DNA of 36,226 nt, taken from contig CALHVX010000157.1 in NCBI GenBank assembly GCA_938036875.1, positions 1 to 36,226 of the forward strand, in the 5' to 3' direction. The position numbers and the translations under genes are program-made. The DNA comes from an uncultured Pseudomonadales bacterium (GTDB lineage Bacteria > Pseudomonadota > Gammaproteobacteria > Pseudomonadales > Azotimanducaceae). A model generated the notes under the pieces. The model saw only the letters and a list, made by a program, of their open reading frames with translations, searched no databases and had not been told where the DNA came from. This document shows, piece after piece, positions 6,964 to 15,389 of this stretch. How positions within the stretch are numbered: position 1 is the first letter of the stretch; each line of letters begins with the position of its first letter.

Positions 6964-8277
6964 TTAGCGTCGCATCAGCGGCCGTGCGCCGTAAGTCAAC
7001 GCTCGCCACAGCCACTCCGCCGGGCCAAATCGGTAACGCGCGAGCCACCAAGGGCTAAACCAAAGCTGGAACAGCCAGATGGCCAAGACCACAAAGTACA
7101 GTTCCCACCGTTGCAGCGTGCCAATCAATCCGAATCCTGCGCCGGTGAACAGAAACAAGCAGATCACCGAATGCGTCAAATAGTTGGTAAGCGCCATGCG
7201 GCCCACAGCTGCCAGCCGAGCTTTTAGTCCTGCCCAAACTTCGTTTTTGCACCAAAGCAGTATCAGCCCCAAGTAACCCAAAGCCATGGCCGTGCGACCG
7301 ACATCATAGGTAGGCTGCAAGTAGGAGAATTGCGCCAACAGATCAAAATCATTGACCCAGGAGTACCACAACTCATAACCGTTCACACTTAAACCCAACG
7401 CAAAACCGCCCAGCATTAAACGCCAGTAAAAAGCACCTGAACGAGAAGCATCCAAAATGTTCCAGCGATAAAAAGCCATGCCCACCAACATCAATAGCAA
7501 CGCATCCCCCAGCAAATAGGTTGGCAAGGCAAACAACAGCTGCTCGGCTAGCACCGGGTACACAAACTGTGCGGCGCTGATGTAACTCGCTTGCCGCTGG
7601 GCCAACTCGGCCGCGATACCTTCCGCGCTTGGCTGGTAGCTTGCTTCAAAGTCTTGCCAAACCAAGGCCTGCTCTTTGATGTCAGCCGAGAGCATTTCCG
7701 GGGCTTGTGCTTGCGCAACCTGGGTTGCCGCCTCTCTAGAAAGGCTCAATCCATAACTACTGAGGGTATACACGAACATCAAAAGGGCCATCAAGGCAAA
7801 AGCTATGGCCAACAAGCGTTTTGAGGACAGGTTGCGCAGCGGAAACAACAGCAAAGAGGCCAATGCGTAGACAATCAAAATATCTCCGGTCCACAGCAAT
7901 ACATACGCATCAAACAAACCAAAGAGCAACAGCCAAAAGTTGCGCTTGAAGTGCAGGAGAGAGGCACGGCCATTGCTTAAGAACAACAGCACACCAGCCC
8001 CAAACAAAAGTGAAAACAAAGCGCGCATACTGCCTTCAAACAAAAGGGACACAGCAAACCAAACTTGTAGGTTAAGCGATGTTCTACCTGACCCGACTTC
8101 GACATCTGCCTGGGGCCCAAAGTAGCTGGAGGAGTCCAATCCAAAGCCCCATATGTTCAGCAGCAATATGCCCAACAAGGCAACACCACGCACAATATCC
8201 AGTGAATCGATCCGTGCAGAGTCCGATGTAGGGACAGCCAGGCTAGATTGACCTGCACCAGCTAGGGGGCTAACCAA
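6964..8277 (-). CDS. DUF418-family integral membrane protein (YeiB-like)
   Basis: A 437-residue protein with many hydrophobic segments, roughly eight to ten membrane helices, starting after a short cytoplasmic tail with [20 protein letters not shown], which is typical of the YeiB/DUF418 group. The C-terminal DUF418 region ends with [14 protein letters not shown], its hallmark. The group is related to acyltransferase-3-like membrane proteins but its function is undefined. The only reasonable start is TTG at 8277, overlapping the uvrB stop by 8 bp, so translation is probably coupled to uvrB. No ATG is available before the conserved N-terminus. Confidence 0.92.
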   Translation of the reverse strand: MVSPLAGAGQSSLAVPTSDSARIDSLDIVRGVALLGILLLNIWGFGLDSSSYFGPQADVEVGSGRTSLNLQVWFAVSLLFEGSMRALFSLLFGAGVLLFLSNGRASLLHFKRNFWLLLFGLFDAYVLLWTGDILIVYALASLLLFPLRNLSSKRLLAIAFALMALLMFVYTLSSYGLSLSREAATQVAQAQAPEMLSADIKEQALVWQDFEASYQPSAEGIAAELAQRQASYISAAQFVYPVLAEQLLFALPTYLLGDALLLMLVGMAFYRWNILDASRSGAFYWRLMLGGFALGLSVNGYELWYSWVNDFDLLAQFSYLQPTYDVGRTAMALGYLGLILLWCKNEVWAGLKARLAAVGRMALTNYLTHSVICLFLFTGAGFGLIGTLQRWELYFVVLAIWLFQLWFSPWWLARYRFGPAEWLWRALTYGARPLMRR

Positions 8278-10300
8278 GAATCAAGCTCTGTTCGCGCAAC
8301 TCTCCGAGTTGATCACGTACCGCCGCCGCCTCTTCAAACTCTAGGTTTTTAGCATGCTCCAGCATCCTGTCTTCAAGCTGACGCAACAGTTTGCCCATGG
8401 CCTTTGGGTTGGTTGGTATTTCGACCGCTGGTACACCGCGACCTTTACCCTTGGCCACTTTCTTGGCCGCGCCAGGCGCCGCGCGCGCGCCCTCCATCAC
8501 ATCAGCAATCTTCTTTTTGATGGTTTGCGGCGTAATACCGTGCTCGGTGTTGTACTCAACCTGCTTGGCCCGCCGCCTTTCTGTCTCATCAATGGCCGCC
8601 TGCATCGACTTGGTTATATTGTCGGCGTACAAAATGGCTCGGCCAGCAACGTTGCGCGCAGCGCGACCAATGGTCTGAATCAGCGAACGCTCTGAGCGCA
8701 AGAACCCTTCTTTATCTGCGTCCAAAATAGCCACCAGCGAAACCTCGGGCATATCCAAGCCCTCTCGAAGCAAGTTGATGCCAACCAACACATCAAACTC
8801 ACCCAACCGCAGATCACGCAGAATCTCCATACGCTCCACTGTATCAATATCCGAATGCAGGTAGCGCACCTTGACGTCATGTTCGTCTAAGTAGTCCGTT
8901 AGATCTTCTGACATGCGTTTCGTTAAGGTCGTCACCAAAACTCGCTCGTTGCGCGCGATGATGATTTGTATCTCTCCCAGCAAATCTTCAACCTGGGTTG
9001 AAGCGGAGCGAATTTCTATCGCGGGGTCAATGAGGCCCGTTGGTCTTACCACCTGCTCCACCACTTGCCCCGCCATCTCTGCTTCATAAGTTGAGGGGGT
9101 TGCAGAAACAAAGATCGTTTGTGGCGCAAGCTTTTCAAACTCATCAAAACGCAACGGCCGGTTGTCTAACGCAGATGGCAAGCGAAAACCGTAATCCACC
9201 AAGTTCTCTTTGCGCGAACGGTCACCTTTATACATCGCGCCAATTTGGGGCACGGTGACATGGGACTCATCAATTACCAGCAGTGCATCTTTTGGAAGGT
9301 AGTCAAACAGAGTTGGTGGCGCCTCCCCAGACTCACGGCCAGACAAGTACCGCGAGTAGTTTTCAATGCCGTTGCAGTAACCCAACTCCTGGATCATCTC
9401 TAGATCAAATCGGGTGCGCTGCTCCAGACGCTGTGCTTCGACCAACTTGTTGTTGTCGTTTAAATAAACCAAACGATCTTTCAACTCGTCTTTAATGTCA
9501 TCGATCATGTTCACGATGCGGTCACGAGGGGTTACGTAATGCGTTTTAGGAAAGACCGTATATCGCGGCACCTTGTTAATCACCTCACCGGTGAGCGGAT
9601 CAAACACCGAGATATTTTCGATCTCGTCATCGAACAACTCGACCCGCACCGCTTCGCGTTCTGATTCCGCCGGAAAGATATCAATCACATCACCGCGCAC
9701 CCGGTAGGTGCCACGCTGAAATGCCATGTCATTGCGGGTGTATTGCAGCTCGGTAAGGCGACGTAATATCAGTCGTTGCTCCAACCTGTCGCCGCGGTCT
9801 AAATGCAACACCATCTCGTGGTACGACTGCGGGTCACCCAAACCGTAGATGGCAGATACGGACGCAACAAGAATAGTATCGCGACGTTCTAGCAGCGCTT
9901 TGGTTGCTGATAAACGCATCTGCTCAATGTGGGCATTCACAGACGAATCTTTTTCTATGTAGGTGTCAGAGCTCGCCACATAAGCTTCTGGCTGATAGTA
10001 GTCGTAGTAAGAAACAAAATACTCAACGGAGTTGTGGGGGAAAAAGTCTTTGAACTCACCGTACAGCTGAGCCGCCAAGGTCTTGTTGGGCGCCATCACT
10101 ATGGTTGGGCGCTGCAGGGTTTGAATGACCTGCGCAATGCTAAAGGTTTTGCCTGACCCAGTAACACCCAGCAAGGTTTGATGGCTTAAGCCCGACTCCA
10201 ACCCTTCGGTTAGCTGCGCTATAGCGGTGGGCTGATCACCACTGGGCACAAAGTCGGAGACTACTTGAAATGCTGGAGAGTCTTGCACGCCATACCTCAT
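8270..10300 (-). CDS. uvrB: Excinuclease ABC subunit B
   Basis: UvrB, the damage-verifying helicase-like subunit of nucleotide excision repair, which takes DNA from UvrA and recruits UvrC. The chosen ATG at 10300 gives 676 residues, the usual size. Walker A GVTGSGKT is at 45-52, the beta-hairpin that inserts between strands ([11 protein letters not shown]) at about 98-108, the DEAD-like box DESH and helicase motif VI (QTIGRAARN) follow, and the C-terminal UVR domain that binds UvrC covers the last 45 residues. A longer TTG start at 10363 is less likely. I found no LexA box (CTG-N10-CAG type) in the 130 bp upstream. It is followed by an overlapping DUF418 gene. Confidence 0.98.
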   Translation of the reverse strand: MRYGVQDSPAFQVVSDFVPSGDQPTAIAQLTEGLESGLSHQTLLGVTGSGKTFSIAQVIQTLQRPTIVMAPNKTLAAQLYGEFKDFFPHNSVEYFVSYYDYYQPEAYVASSDTYIEKDSSVNAHIEQMRLSATKALLERRDTILVASVSAIYGLGDPQSYHEMVLHLDRGDRLEQRLILRRLTELQYTRNDMAFQRGTYRVRGDVIDIFPAESEREAVRVELFDDEIENISVFDPLTGEVINKVPRYTVFPKTHYVTPRDRIVNMIDDIKDELKDRLVYLNDNNKLVEAQRLEQRTRFDLEMIQELGYCNGIENYSRYLSGRESGEAPPTLFDYLPKDALLVIDESHVTVPQIGAMYKGDRSRKENLVDYGFRLPSALDNRPLRFDEFEKLAPQTIFVSATPSTYEAEMAGQVVEQVVRPTGLIDPAIEIRSASTQVEDLLGEIQIIIARNERVLVTTLTKRMSEDLTDYLDEHDVKVRYLHSDIDTVERMEILRDLRLGEFDVLVGINLLREGLDMPEVSLVAILDADKEGFLRSERSLIQTIGRAARNVAGRAILYADNITKSMQAAIDETERRRAKQVEYNTEHGITPQTIKKKIADVMEGARAAPGAAKKVAKGKGRGVPAVEIPTNPKAMGKLLRQLEDRMLEHAKNLEFEEAAAVRDQLGELREQSLILG

Positions 10301-10432
10301 GTCCGCGCTGCTTAGCAGCACGTCGATTCTTAGGGGTGAGGCAATATCCAACCTGCCAGCCAAACTTGATCGATTGCTGGTAGACCTTGCTGGTCACTAT
10401 CGCGGGGCTAGTGCCTCACGCGCTAGTGTAAA

Positions 10433-10684
10433 TCAAGCTGCGGTGCGCTTCAGGTCAATCCGCTCTGCATAGCGATCTATGCTGACACCTTCTGGGTCAA
10501 AGGGACCGTTGATCAGCACATCAAACACTTCGAAGCAGCTGCCAAATGGGTATACGGGGGATTCGCGGACGATGTCGAAGTAAAACGACACCATATCAAC
10601 GTTACGCGCGTGCTTTGCAAGTGCTGCATCACCTAGATAGGCGTGCCACATGGCCACCAGTTGGCCTTGCTCTGAGTGAGTCAT
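10433..10684 (-). CDS. Small hypothetical protein
   Basis: An 83-residue acidic protein I do not recognise. It has no membrane segment, signal peptide or cysteine pair; its sequence is rich in aromatic and acidic residues around VSFYFDIVRESPVYPFGSCFEVFDVL. Its ATG at 10684 is preceded by GGATGGATGGATG repeats that provide only a weak Shine-Dalgarno. It ends 132 bp before the uvrB start on the same strand. Two perfect palindromes lie in the 130 bp upstream, which supports a regulated, real gene. Confidence 0.6.
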   Translation of the reverse strand: MTHSEQGQLVAMWHAYLGDAALAKHARNVDMVSFYFDIVRESPVYPFGSCFEVFDVLINGPFDPEGVSIDRYAERIDLKRTAA

Positions 10685-10720
10685 AGTTCATCCATCCATC
10701 CATTGGTTCGGTAAACGAGA

Positions 10721-10741
10721 TAGCTAAATGTTGTTTAGCTA
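10721..10741. promoter_or_regulatory. Perfect 8-bp palindrome upstream of the 83-residue gene
   Basis: TAGCTAAA, spacer TGTTG, TTTAGCTA. It sits 37-57 bp upstream of the start codon at 10684. AT-rich arms with no U tract argue against an intrinsic terminator; an operator is the better reading. Confidence 0.6.
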
Positions 10742-10769
10742 GGACGAAAGTCTGAACTCATAGCAACTA

Positions 10770-10789
10770 TTGGTCAAGATATTGACCAA
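10770..10789. promoter_or_regulatory. Perfect 8-bp palindrome between two small genes
   Basis: TTGGTCAA, spacer GATA, TTGACCAA. It lies 27 bp after the end of the 76-residue gene and 28 bp from the neighbouring palindrome. The half-site TTGGTC also occurs in the operator at 14524-14536, but the spacing differs. Operator or transcript hairpin; not followed by a U tract in either direction. Confidence 0.6.
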
Positions 10790-10815
10790 AGCCAACCTGC
10801 ATTGGGCCAAACAGC

Positions 10816-11046
10816 CTACTCGGCGGGCGTTTCAGCCTCTGGGGCAGCGTCTGCTGCTACCGCTTCTTCTGCGGGTGCTTCGGGCTCTGGAGCCTTAGGT
10901 GCCGCAACCTCAATCAACTTATGTTCTAGCAAAATGGCTACTTTGTCGTCGCCATTTACCCAGTTACGGTCGTCTTTGCGGACGCTGTAACGTTGGTTGC
11001 GCTTCTGGTAGATCGTGTAGTCTTCGGTTTTAGCAACCAGTTTCAT
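10816..11046 (-). CDS. Conserved small protein with Ala/Glu/Pro-rich tail
   Basis: A 76-residue protein from the ATG at 11046, which has GGAG eight bases upstream. A longer frame to 11112 lacks support. The first about 46 residues, including YTIYQKRNQRYSVRK and NWVNGDDKVAIL, resemble a small conserved protein I have seen in gammaproteobacteria without a known function. The last 30 residues are a low-complexity Ala-Glu-Pro tail, probably disordered. It is soluble and has no cysteines. Confidence 0.7.
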   Translation of the reverse strand: MKLVAKTEDYTIYQKRNQRYSVRKDDRNWVNGDDKVAILLEHKLIEVAAPKAPEPEAPAEEAVAADAAPEAETPAE

Positions 11047-11413
11047 GACAGGCTCCGGGGGTCTGACTTTTGCGAGGGCGAGAACTCTACGCCAAGAATT
11101 AAAAAAATACACCTGCCAAAGCCAAACTTGTGCAGGAATTTCGCCTCGGCAACCAACAAATGCGGTCCCGCGAGGTGTTCGCTGCCCCTTTGAATCTCAA
11201 GCAACTTAGATCTATTTGCCCAATTTGAGGCCTAACTGACCTCAAACGGGGTAAGGGCCACCTACAATCAACCCAGGCAAATCAAAGACAAATATCCTTA
11301 TTCCCAGGCCATGCCCCACTCCGGCGGGTTTTTCAGTACAATGCGCGCCCAAATTTAGCATCTCGAAATCAGCATCGTGCACCACTCGAGATCAGCCCAG
11401 AGACAGCAGCAGC
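11047..11413 (+). other. 367-bp divergent control region between the 76-residue gene and korA
   Basis: No gene is seen. It contains a perfect 7-bp inverted repeat TTTGAGG/CCTCAAA at 11224-11246 (9-bp spacer), a -10-like TACAAT at 11337-11342 about 70 bp before korA but without a good -35, and a 7-bp inverted repeat ATCTCGA/TCGAGAT at 11360-11392 in the presumed korA leader. The korA start itself has only a weak ribosome-binding site. Confidence 0.5.
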
Positions 11414-13303
11414 ATGTCAGATAAATCGTCAGCATCAGCCAACAGCCTCAAACCACTGGAACGAGACCGCCATGTGATCCGCTTTGCGGGTGACTCCGGC
11501 GACGGGATTCAGCTCCAGGGCCAGCAATTCACCGTGGCGTCCGCGCTAAGCGGTCATGACCTAGCCACGCTACCCGACTTCCCGGCGGAAATTCGGGCCC
11601 CTGCGGGTACCCGCTACGGCGTTTCAGCCTTCCAAATTCAGTTTGGTGGTGACCGCATCACCACCGCCGGTGATGCCCCAGATGTCCTAATAGCCTTCAA
11701 TCCAGCAGCCCTAGTGGTCAATTTAAGCCACCTCGAGCCTGGCGCCCTGATCATCGTGGACGCCGACGCCTTCACCGAGCAACGCCTAAAGCGCGCGGAT
11801 CTGGCCACCAACCCGCTGGAAGATGGGTCGCTTGAGGCCTACCGGGTATGCCCGGTTGATATCACGTCTCTGACCGTACAGGCGGTAAAGCCCCACGGGT
11901 TGGGCAGTAAGGACAGCGCCCGCTGCAAGAATTTCTATGCGCTAGGCCTGGTGCTGTGGTTGTTTGACCAGCCTCGCGAGCCCACCATGGCTTGGATCGA
12001 AGAGAAATTTGGACGACTGCCGGACGTTCGGGATGCCAACTTAACCGCGTTAAACGCCGGCCACGCCTTTGGTGAAACCTCTGAGCTGTCCCACCACCTG
12101 GTGCAATCCACAACACCACAGGCGCCGTTAGATTCGGTTGAGTATCGAACCGTCACCGGAGCAGAAGCTATCGCTTTAGGCCTGCTAGCGGCAGGTGAGC
12201 TTGCAGATACAGAGCTAATGTTCTGCTCCTACCCCATCACCCCAGCCTCCTCTGTGCTTCACCATCTGGCAGGCCTGGAAGATGCAGGTGTGGCTACCTT
12301 CCAAGCGGAAGACGAGATTGCCGCGGTATGTTCCGCTATTGGGGCCTCTTACGCCGGCAAGCTAGGGGTTACCTCAAGCTCAGGTCCTGGCATTGCCCTC
12401 AAAGGCGAGGCTATCGGGTTGGCGGTGGCGGCAGAGCTGCCACTGGTGATCGTGAATTCACAGCGAGCCGGCCCGTCCACGGGCTTGCCGACCAAGACCG
12501 AGCAGTCCGATTTGTACCAAGCCGTCTACGGGCGTAACGGGGATACCCCAATTCCGGTGGTTGCGGCAAAAACGCCAGGACATTGTTTCGATGCAGCCAT
12601 TGAGGCCGTCACCCTTGCCTTACGCCACATGACGCCCGTGATCTTGCTGACCGACGGCTACATCGCCAACGCTTCGGAGCTATGGCCAATTCCAGATATC
12701 GATGCCTACCCCGCCATCCCAACGCGCAAGCCTGGACCTGACGAAAGCGGCAGTGCCTTTGAGCGAGACCCAGAAACTTATGCTCGACGTTGGGCCGCAC
12801 CCGGACACCCTGGGTTCATTCATCGCGTTGGCGGCATCGAGAAAGACGTCACCACGGGCAATATTTCCTACGATGCAGACAACCACCAAGCGATGACCGA
12901 CATCCGCCAAAACAAGGTACTCAACGTTGCCAAGTTTGTGGCGCCCCAAGAGATGGACCAAGGGGTAACCGGCGGCCTGGCTGTTGTGGCCTGGGGTTCA
13001 ACCTACGGCACCATCTACCAAGCGGTGAAAGAGTGTTTGGCTGAAGGGGCCCAAGTGGCGCACATTCACATTACCCAGATCAATCCGCTGCCTAGCAACT
13101 TGGGTGAGATGCTCGCCGGCTTCCATACCGTACTAGTACCCGAACTCAACACTGGCCAACTTGCCACTCTATTGAAAGATCGCTTGGTCATTGATGTTAA
13201 GCAGCACAACAAAGTCACCGGACAACCACTAACGGTAACCGAAATCAAAAATGCTATTCACGAACATGCAAGCGCACGTTTGCGTGATGTAGCTGGGGAT
13301 TAA
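11414..13303 (+). CDS. korA: 2-oxoacid:ferredoxin oxidoreductase, fused gamma-alpha subunit
   Basis: A 629-residue subunit of a CoA-dependent 2-oxoacid (most likely 2-oxoglutarate):ferredoxin oxidoreductase. The N-terminal gamma domain (about 20-200) begins with RFAGDSGDGIQ. The alpha domain (from about 250) has YPITPASS near residue 273 and RAGPSTGLPTKTEQSDL near 351, which form the CoA and TPP active site. Together with the next gene it should oxidatively decarboxylate 2-oxoglutarate to succinyl-CoA, passing electrons to ferredoxin. The fused gamma-alpha design is the two-subunit KorAB type also known from aerobes. The korB ATG lies 1 bp after its stop, so the two are co-translated. Confidence 0.93.
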   Translation: MSDKSSASANSLKPLERDRHVIRFAGDSGDGIQLQGQQFTVASALSGHDLATLPDFPAEIRAPAGTRYGVSAFQIQFGGDRITTAGDAPDVLIAFNPAALVVNLSHLEPGALIIVDADAFTEQRLKRADLATNPLEDGSLEAYRVCPVDITSLTVQAVKPHGLGSKDSARCKNFYALGLVLWLFDQPREPTMAWIEEKFGRLPDVRDANLTALNAGHAFGETSELSHHLVQSTTPQAPLDSVEYRTVTGAEAIALGLLAAGELADTELMFCSYPITPASSVLHHLAGLEDAGVATFQAEDEIAAVCSAIGASYAGKLGVTSSSGPGIALKGEAIGLAVAAELPLVIVNSQRAGPSTGLPTKTEQSDLYQAVYGRNGDTPIPVVAAKTPGHCFDAAIEAVTLALRHMTPVILLTDGYIANASELWPIPDIDAYPAIPTRKPGPDESGSAFERDPETYARRWAAPGHPGFIHRVGGIEKDVTTGNISYDADNHQAMTDIRQNKVLNVAKFVAPQEMDQGVTGGLAVVAWGSTYGTIYQAVKECLAEGAQVAHIHITQINPLPSNLGEMLAGFHTVLVPELNTGQLATLLKDRLVIDVKQHNKVTGQPLTVTEIKNAIHEHASARLRDVAGD

Positions 13304-13304
13304 C

Positions 13305-14321
13305 ATGTCGCAAACTCAAGTACTCAGCTTCAAAGATTTCGCCACGGACCAAGAAGTTCGCTGGTGCCCGGGTTGTGGTGATTACTCCATATTGAAAGCG
13401 GTGCAACGCGCACTGGCTGATACAGGTGCGAGCGCCGAAAATACGGTATTTGTGTCTGGCATTGGCTGCTCCTCTCGCTTGCCTTACTACGTTGAGACCT
13501 ACGGCTTCCATACGATTCACGGTCGTGCGCCCGCGGTAGCCACCGGCGTTAAGCTCGCCAATCCTGAGCTGGATGTCTGGCTTGTCACTGGCGACGGCGA
13601 CGGCTTGTCCATTGGCGGCAACCACCTGCTCCACGTGTTGCGACGCAACGTGAACATGAATATCTTGCTATTCAACAACGAGATTTACGGTCTAACCAAA
13701 GGCCAATACTCACCGACTTCACGGGAAGGCACCCGCAGCCCAACCAGTCCGGATGGTTCTTTCGACAACCCAGTAATACCCGGTAGCTTTGCCCTGGGGG
13801 CCGGTGCCAGCTTCATTGCCCGCGGTATTGATATTGACCAAAAGGGTTTGCCTTTGCTGCTCGCTGATGCTCAAGCGCACCAAGGCACCGCCTTCATCGA
13901 AATCTTGCAGAACTGCATCGTTTACAACAAAGATGTCTTTGATGATGTTGTGGCAAAAAAACAGGCCAAAGAAACCCAGGTTCAAGTGGTTCACGGCCAA
14001 CCGCTGATCTACGGCAAAGATGAGGACAAAGGGCTACGGTTAAACACCCAAACGCTGGCCTTGGAATCGGTAACACTAGGCAATGGGATAACCGAAGCAG
14101 ACTTGCTGGTCCACGATGAGACCAACCCGATCATCGCGGCATTGCTGGTGGCCCTCGCGCCACCCATGCCAACCGCTATGGGTATCATCCACCGGGTTGA
14201 AAAGCCGGTGTTTGATCAAGCCTATTGGGAACATAAGCCCACCCAACGGAGCGCCAAGGTCCGGGACCTGCTGCGCACTGGCAATATGCTGGACAGACGC
14301 AACGAGGTTAGTCCTCGCTAA
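13305..14321 (+). CDS. korB: 2-oxoacid:ferredoxin oxidoreductase, beta (TPP) subunit
   Basis: A 338-residue beta subunit. WCPGCGDYSIL near residue 23 and GIGCSS near 50 supply three cysteines of the [4Fe-4S] cluster; a fourth is likely in QNCIVYN near 205. The TPP-Mg motif begins GDGDGLSIGGN near residue 95 and ends with the NN of LLFNNEIYG. There is no added ferredoxin domain, so electrons go to a separate ferredoxin not encoded here. Its stop is followed by a GC-rich hairpin at 14340-14359. Confidence 0.94.
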   Translation: MSQTQVLSFKDFATDQEVRWCPGCGDYSILKAVQRALADTGASAENTVFVSGIGCSSRLPYYVETYGFHTIHGRAPAVATGVKLANPELDVWLVTGDGDGLSIGGNHLLHVLRRNVNMNILLFNNEIYGLTKGQYSPTSREGTRSPTSPDGSFDNPVIPGSFALGAGASFIARGIDIDQKGLPLLLADAQAHQGTAFIEILQNCIVYNKDVFDDVVAKKQAKETQVQVVHGQPLIYGKDEDKGLRLNTQTLALESVTLGNGITEADLLVHDETNPIIAALLVALAPPMPTAMGIIHRVEKPVFDQAYWEHKPTQRSAKVRDLLRTGNMLDRRNEVSPR

Positions 14322-14339
14322 GCTAGAGCCAGCGCCACG

Positions 14340-14359
14340 GATGGGGGCCTCCCCCCATC
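14340..14359 (+). terminator. Hairpin after korAB
   Basis: GATGGGGG (14340-14347), loop CCTC, CCCCCATC (14352-14359): a perfect 8-bp GC-rich stem 18 bp after the korB stop. The U tract is poor, so it is either a weak intrinsic terminator or an mRNA 3' end stabiliser. Confidence 0.6.
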
Positions 14360-14460
14360 TGATCCTTACTCCGACCACCCGCATAAAGACGCTCCCCCTC
14401 GCCCAACCTGAGACTCAGGGTCACATTTTGGGTAATTTTGTCAGTACCAGTTCACACTTT

Positions 14461-14475
14461 GTTACCTTGGGTAAC
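14461..14475. promoter_or_regulatory. Palindrome just upstream of the efflux-operon promoter
   Basis: GTTACC, spacer TTG, GGTAAC: perfect arms. Its centre is about 49 bp upstream of the inferred transcription start and ends 7 bp before the -35, a usual place for an activator or co-repressor site. The cognate protein is unknown. Confidence 0.5.
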
Positions 14476-14482
14476 GTTTCCC

Positions 14483-14510
14483 TTGATTTTTCGCGCTAGA
14501 TGACTACAAT
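14483..14510 (+). promoter_or_regulatory. Sigma70 promoter of the gntR-RND-MATE operon
   Basis: TTGATT (14483-14488), a 16-bp spacer, TACAAT (14505-14510). Transcription would start near 14517, giving a leader of about 108 bases before the GTG at 14625. Confidence 0.65.
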
Positions 14511-14523
14511 TGCCCGGACCAAA

Positions 14524-14544
14524 TTGGTCAGACCAAACCGGTCT
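14524..14544. promoter_or_regulatory. PdhR/FadR-like operator over the transcription start
   Basis: TTGGTC-A-GACCAA (14524-14536) is a perfect palindrome. With its flank it reads ATTGGT-CAG-ACCAA, one base short of the ATTGGTnnnACCAAT consensus of the PdhR group. A second pair, AGACC/GGTCT (14530-14544), overlaps it. It is centred about 13 bp after the inferred start site and directly precedes a FadR/PdhR-family gene, so autorepression is the simplest reading. Confidence 0.75.
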
Positions 14545-14562
14545 AGCCCCTGGACAGGCTTA

Positions 14563-14618
14563 CTCCGAAAACCGAGCGAGCAACGTGGCAAACAACCCAC
14601 AGTCCATTATTTTCGGAG
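14563..14618 (+). promoter_or_regulatory. Leader inverted repeat that would mask the Shine-Dalgarno
   Basis: CTCCGAAAA (14563-14571) is the exact reverse complement of TTTTCGGAG (14610-14618). The second arm contains GGAG, the ribosome-binding site for the GTG at 14625. The 38-base loop can form a small inner GTGG/CCAC stem. In RNA, the closed form would hide the ribosome site. Confidence 0.5.
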
Positions 14619-14624
14619 ACTAGC

Positions 14625-15380
14625 GTGGCGGAAGCCAAAGCCTCACCCAAACACGCGGATATTGCAGACCGCCTGACCGAAGAGATCTTGCTGGGCCAGT
14701 ACAGGACCGGTGAGCGCTTGCCGTCTGAGCGAGATTTAGCCGGTCGCTTTGACGCCAACCGCGGGGCAGTACGCGAAGCCATGCAGCGCTTGCAGCAGCT
14801 TGGGATAGTCAACATCCAGCCTGGCGGTGCACGCGTTGCACCCATAGACGAGGCCAGCCTCGACGTTATTGGGCACCTGCTAGCCTTGGGTGATCTGCCA
14901 GAAGCCTCATTGGTGAGCCAGGTGATGGCGGTCGTGACCTCACTCATGACCCTAGCCGCAGAAACCGCAGCACGCCATGCCAGCGATGCTGACCTAGCCC
15001 GCATCGAAGCCTTGGTCGACCCGCTTATCGATCCAGCGCTTATGGGCTTTGAGCATACCCAAGCAAGAATTGCACTGTTGCAAGCCATCATGGAATCCAG
15101 CGGCAACCTGCCCTGTCAACTTATCGCCCGGTCACTGCTGGTGCAAATGGTCCCTCGGCTTGCCGTTATCGAGCCATACGTGGCGATGGACTATCACAGC
15201 TATCGCCAACTCACGCTCAAACTCAAAGAAGCCTTGGCCGTACGCGATGTGGCCGCAGTACGCAGCGCTTTTGAAACCATCGCGCAGCTAAATCAAGACA
15301 TTGTTCAAAAAGCGCTCAACGCCGCTGCCCAACAAATTAATGGATCGGGGCTAGTCGCCGCGACCAGCACGTCAACTTAG
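14625..15380 (+). CDS. GntR family regulator, FadR/FCD subfamily
   Basis: A 251-residue repressor-type protein. The winged helix-turn-helix covers residues about 8-72, with the GntR signature GERLPSERDLAGRF and REAMQRLQQLGIV. The C-terminal part (about 90-235) is an all-helical FCD ligand domain of the kind that binds carboxylic acids, often through a metal held by Asp and His. The start is GTG, with GGAG six bases upstream. It is the first gene of a four-gene unit with the RND adaptor 9 bp downstream. The operator and promoter before it fit autoregulation plus control of the efflux genes; the ligand is unknown and may be an organic or fatty acid. Confidence 0.92.
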   Translation: MAEAKASPKHADIADRLTEEILLGQYRTGERLPSERDLAGRFDANRGAVREAMQRLQQLGIVNIQPGGARVAPIDEASLDVIGHLLALGDLPEASLVSQVMAVVTSLMTLAAETAARHASDADLARIEALVDPLIDPALMGFEHTQARIALLQAIMESSGNLPCQLIARSLLVQMVPRLAVIEPYVAMDYHSYRQLTLKLKEALAVRDVAAVRSAFETIAQLNQDIVQKALNAAAQQINGSGLVAATSTST

Positions 15381-15389
15381 GTCGTTATT

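Noticed and set aside
10301-10432. LexA/SOS box upstream of uvrB
   Set aside because: No CTG-N10-CAG type palindrome was found. Only a direct repeat GCTAGTG at 10407-10413 and 10422-10428 is present.
10690-10705. Short tandem CATC repeats before the 83-residue gene
   Set aside because: Three or four units of a 4-bp repeat are common by chance; they are noted only as the weak ribosome site.
11047-11413. Small RNA such as 6S RNA in the korA upstream region
   Set aside because: No long imperfect hairpin with a central bubble could be made out by eye; only 7-bp inverted repeats are clear.
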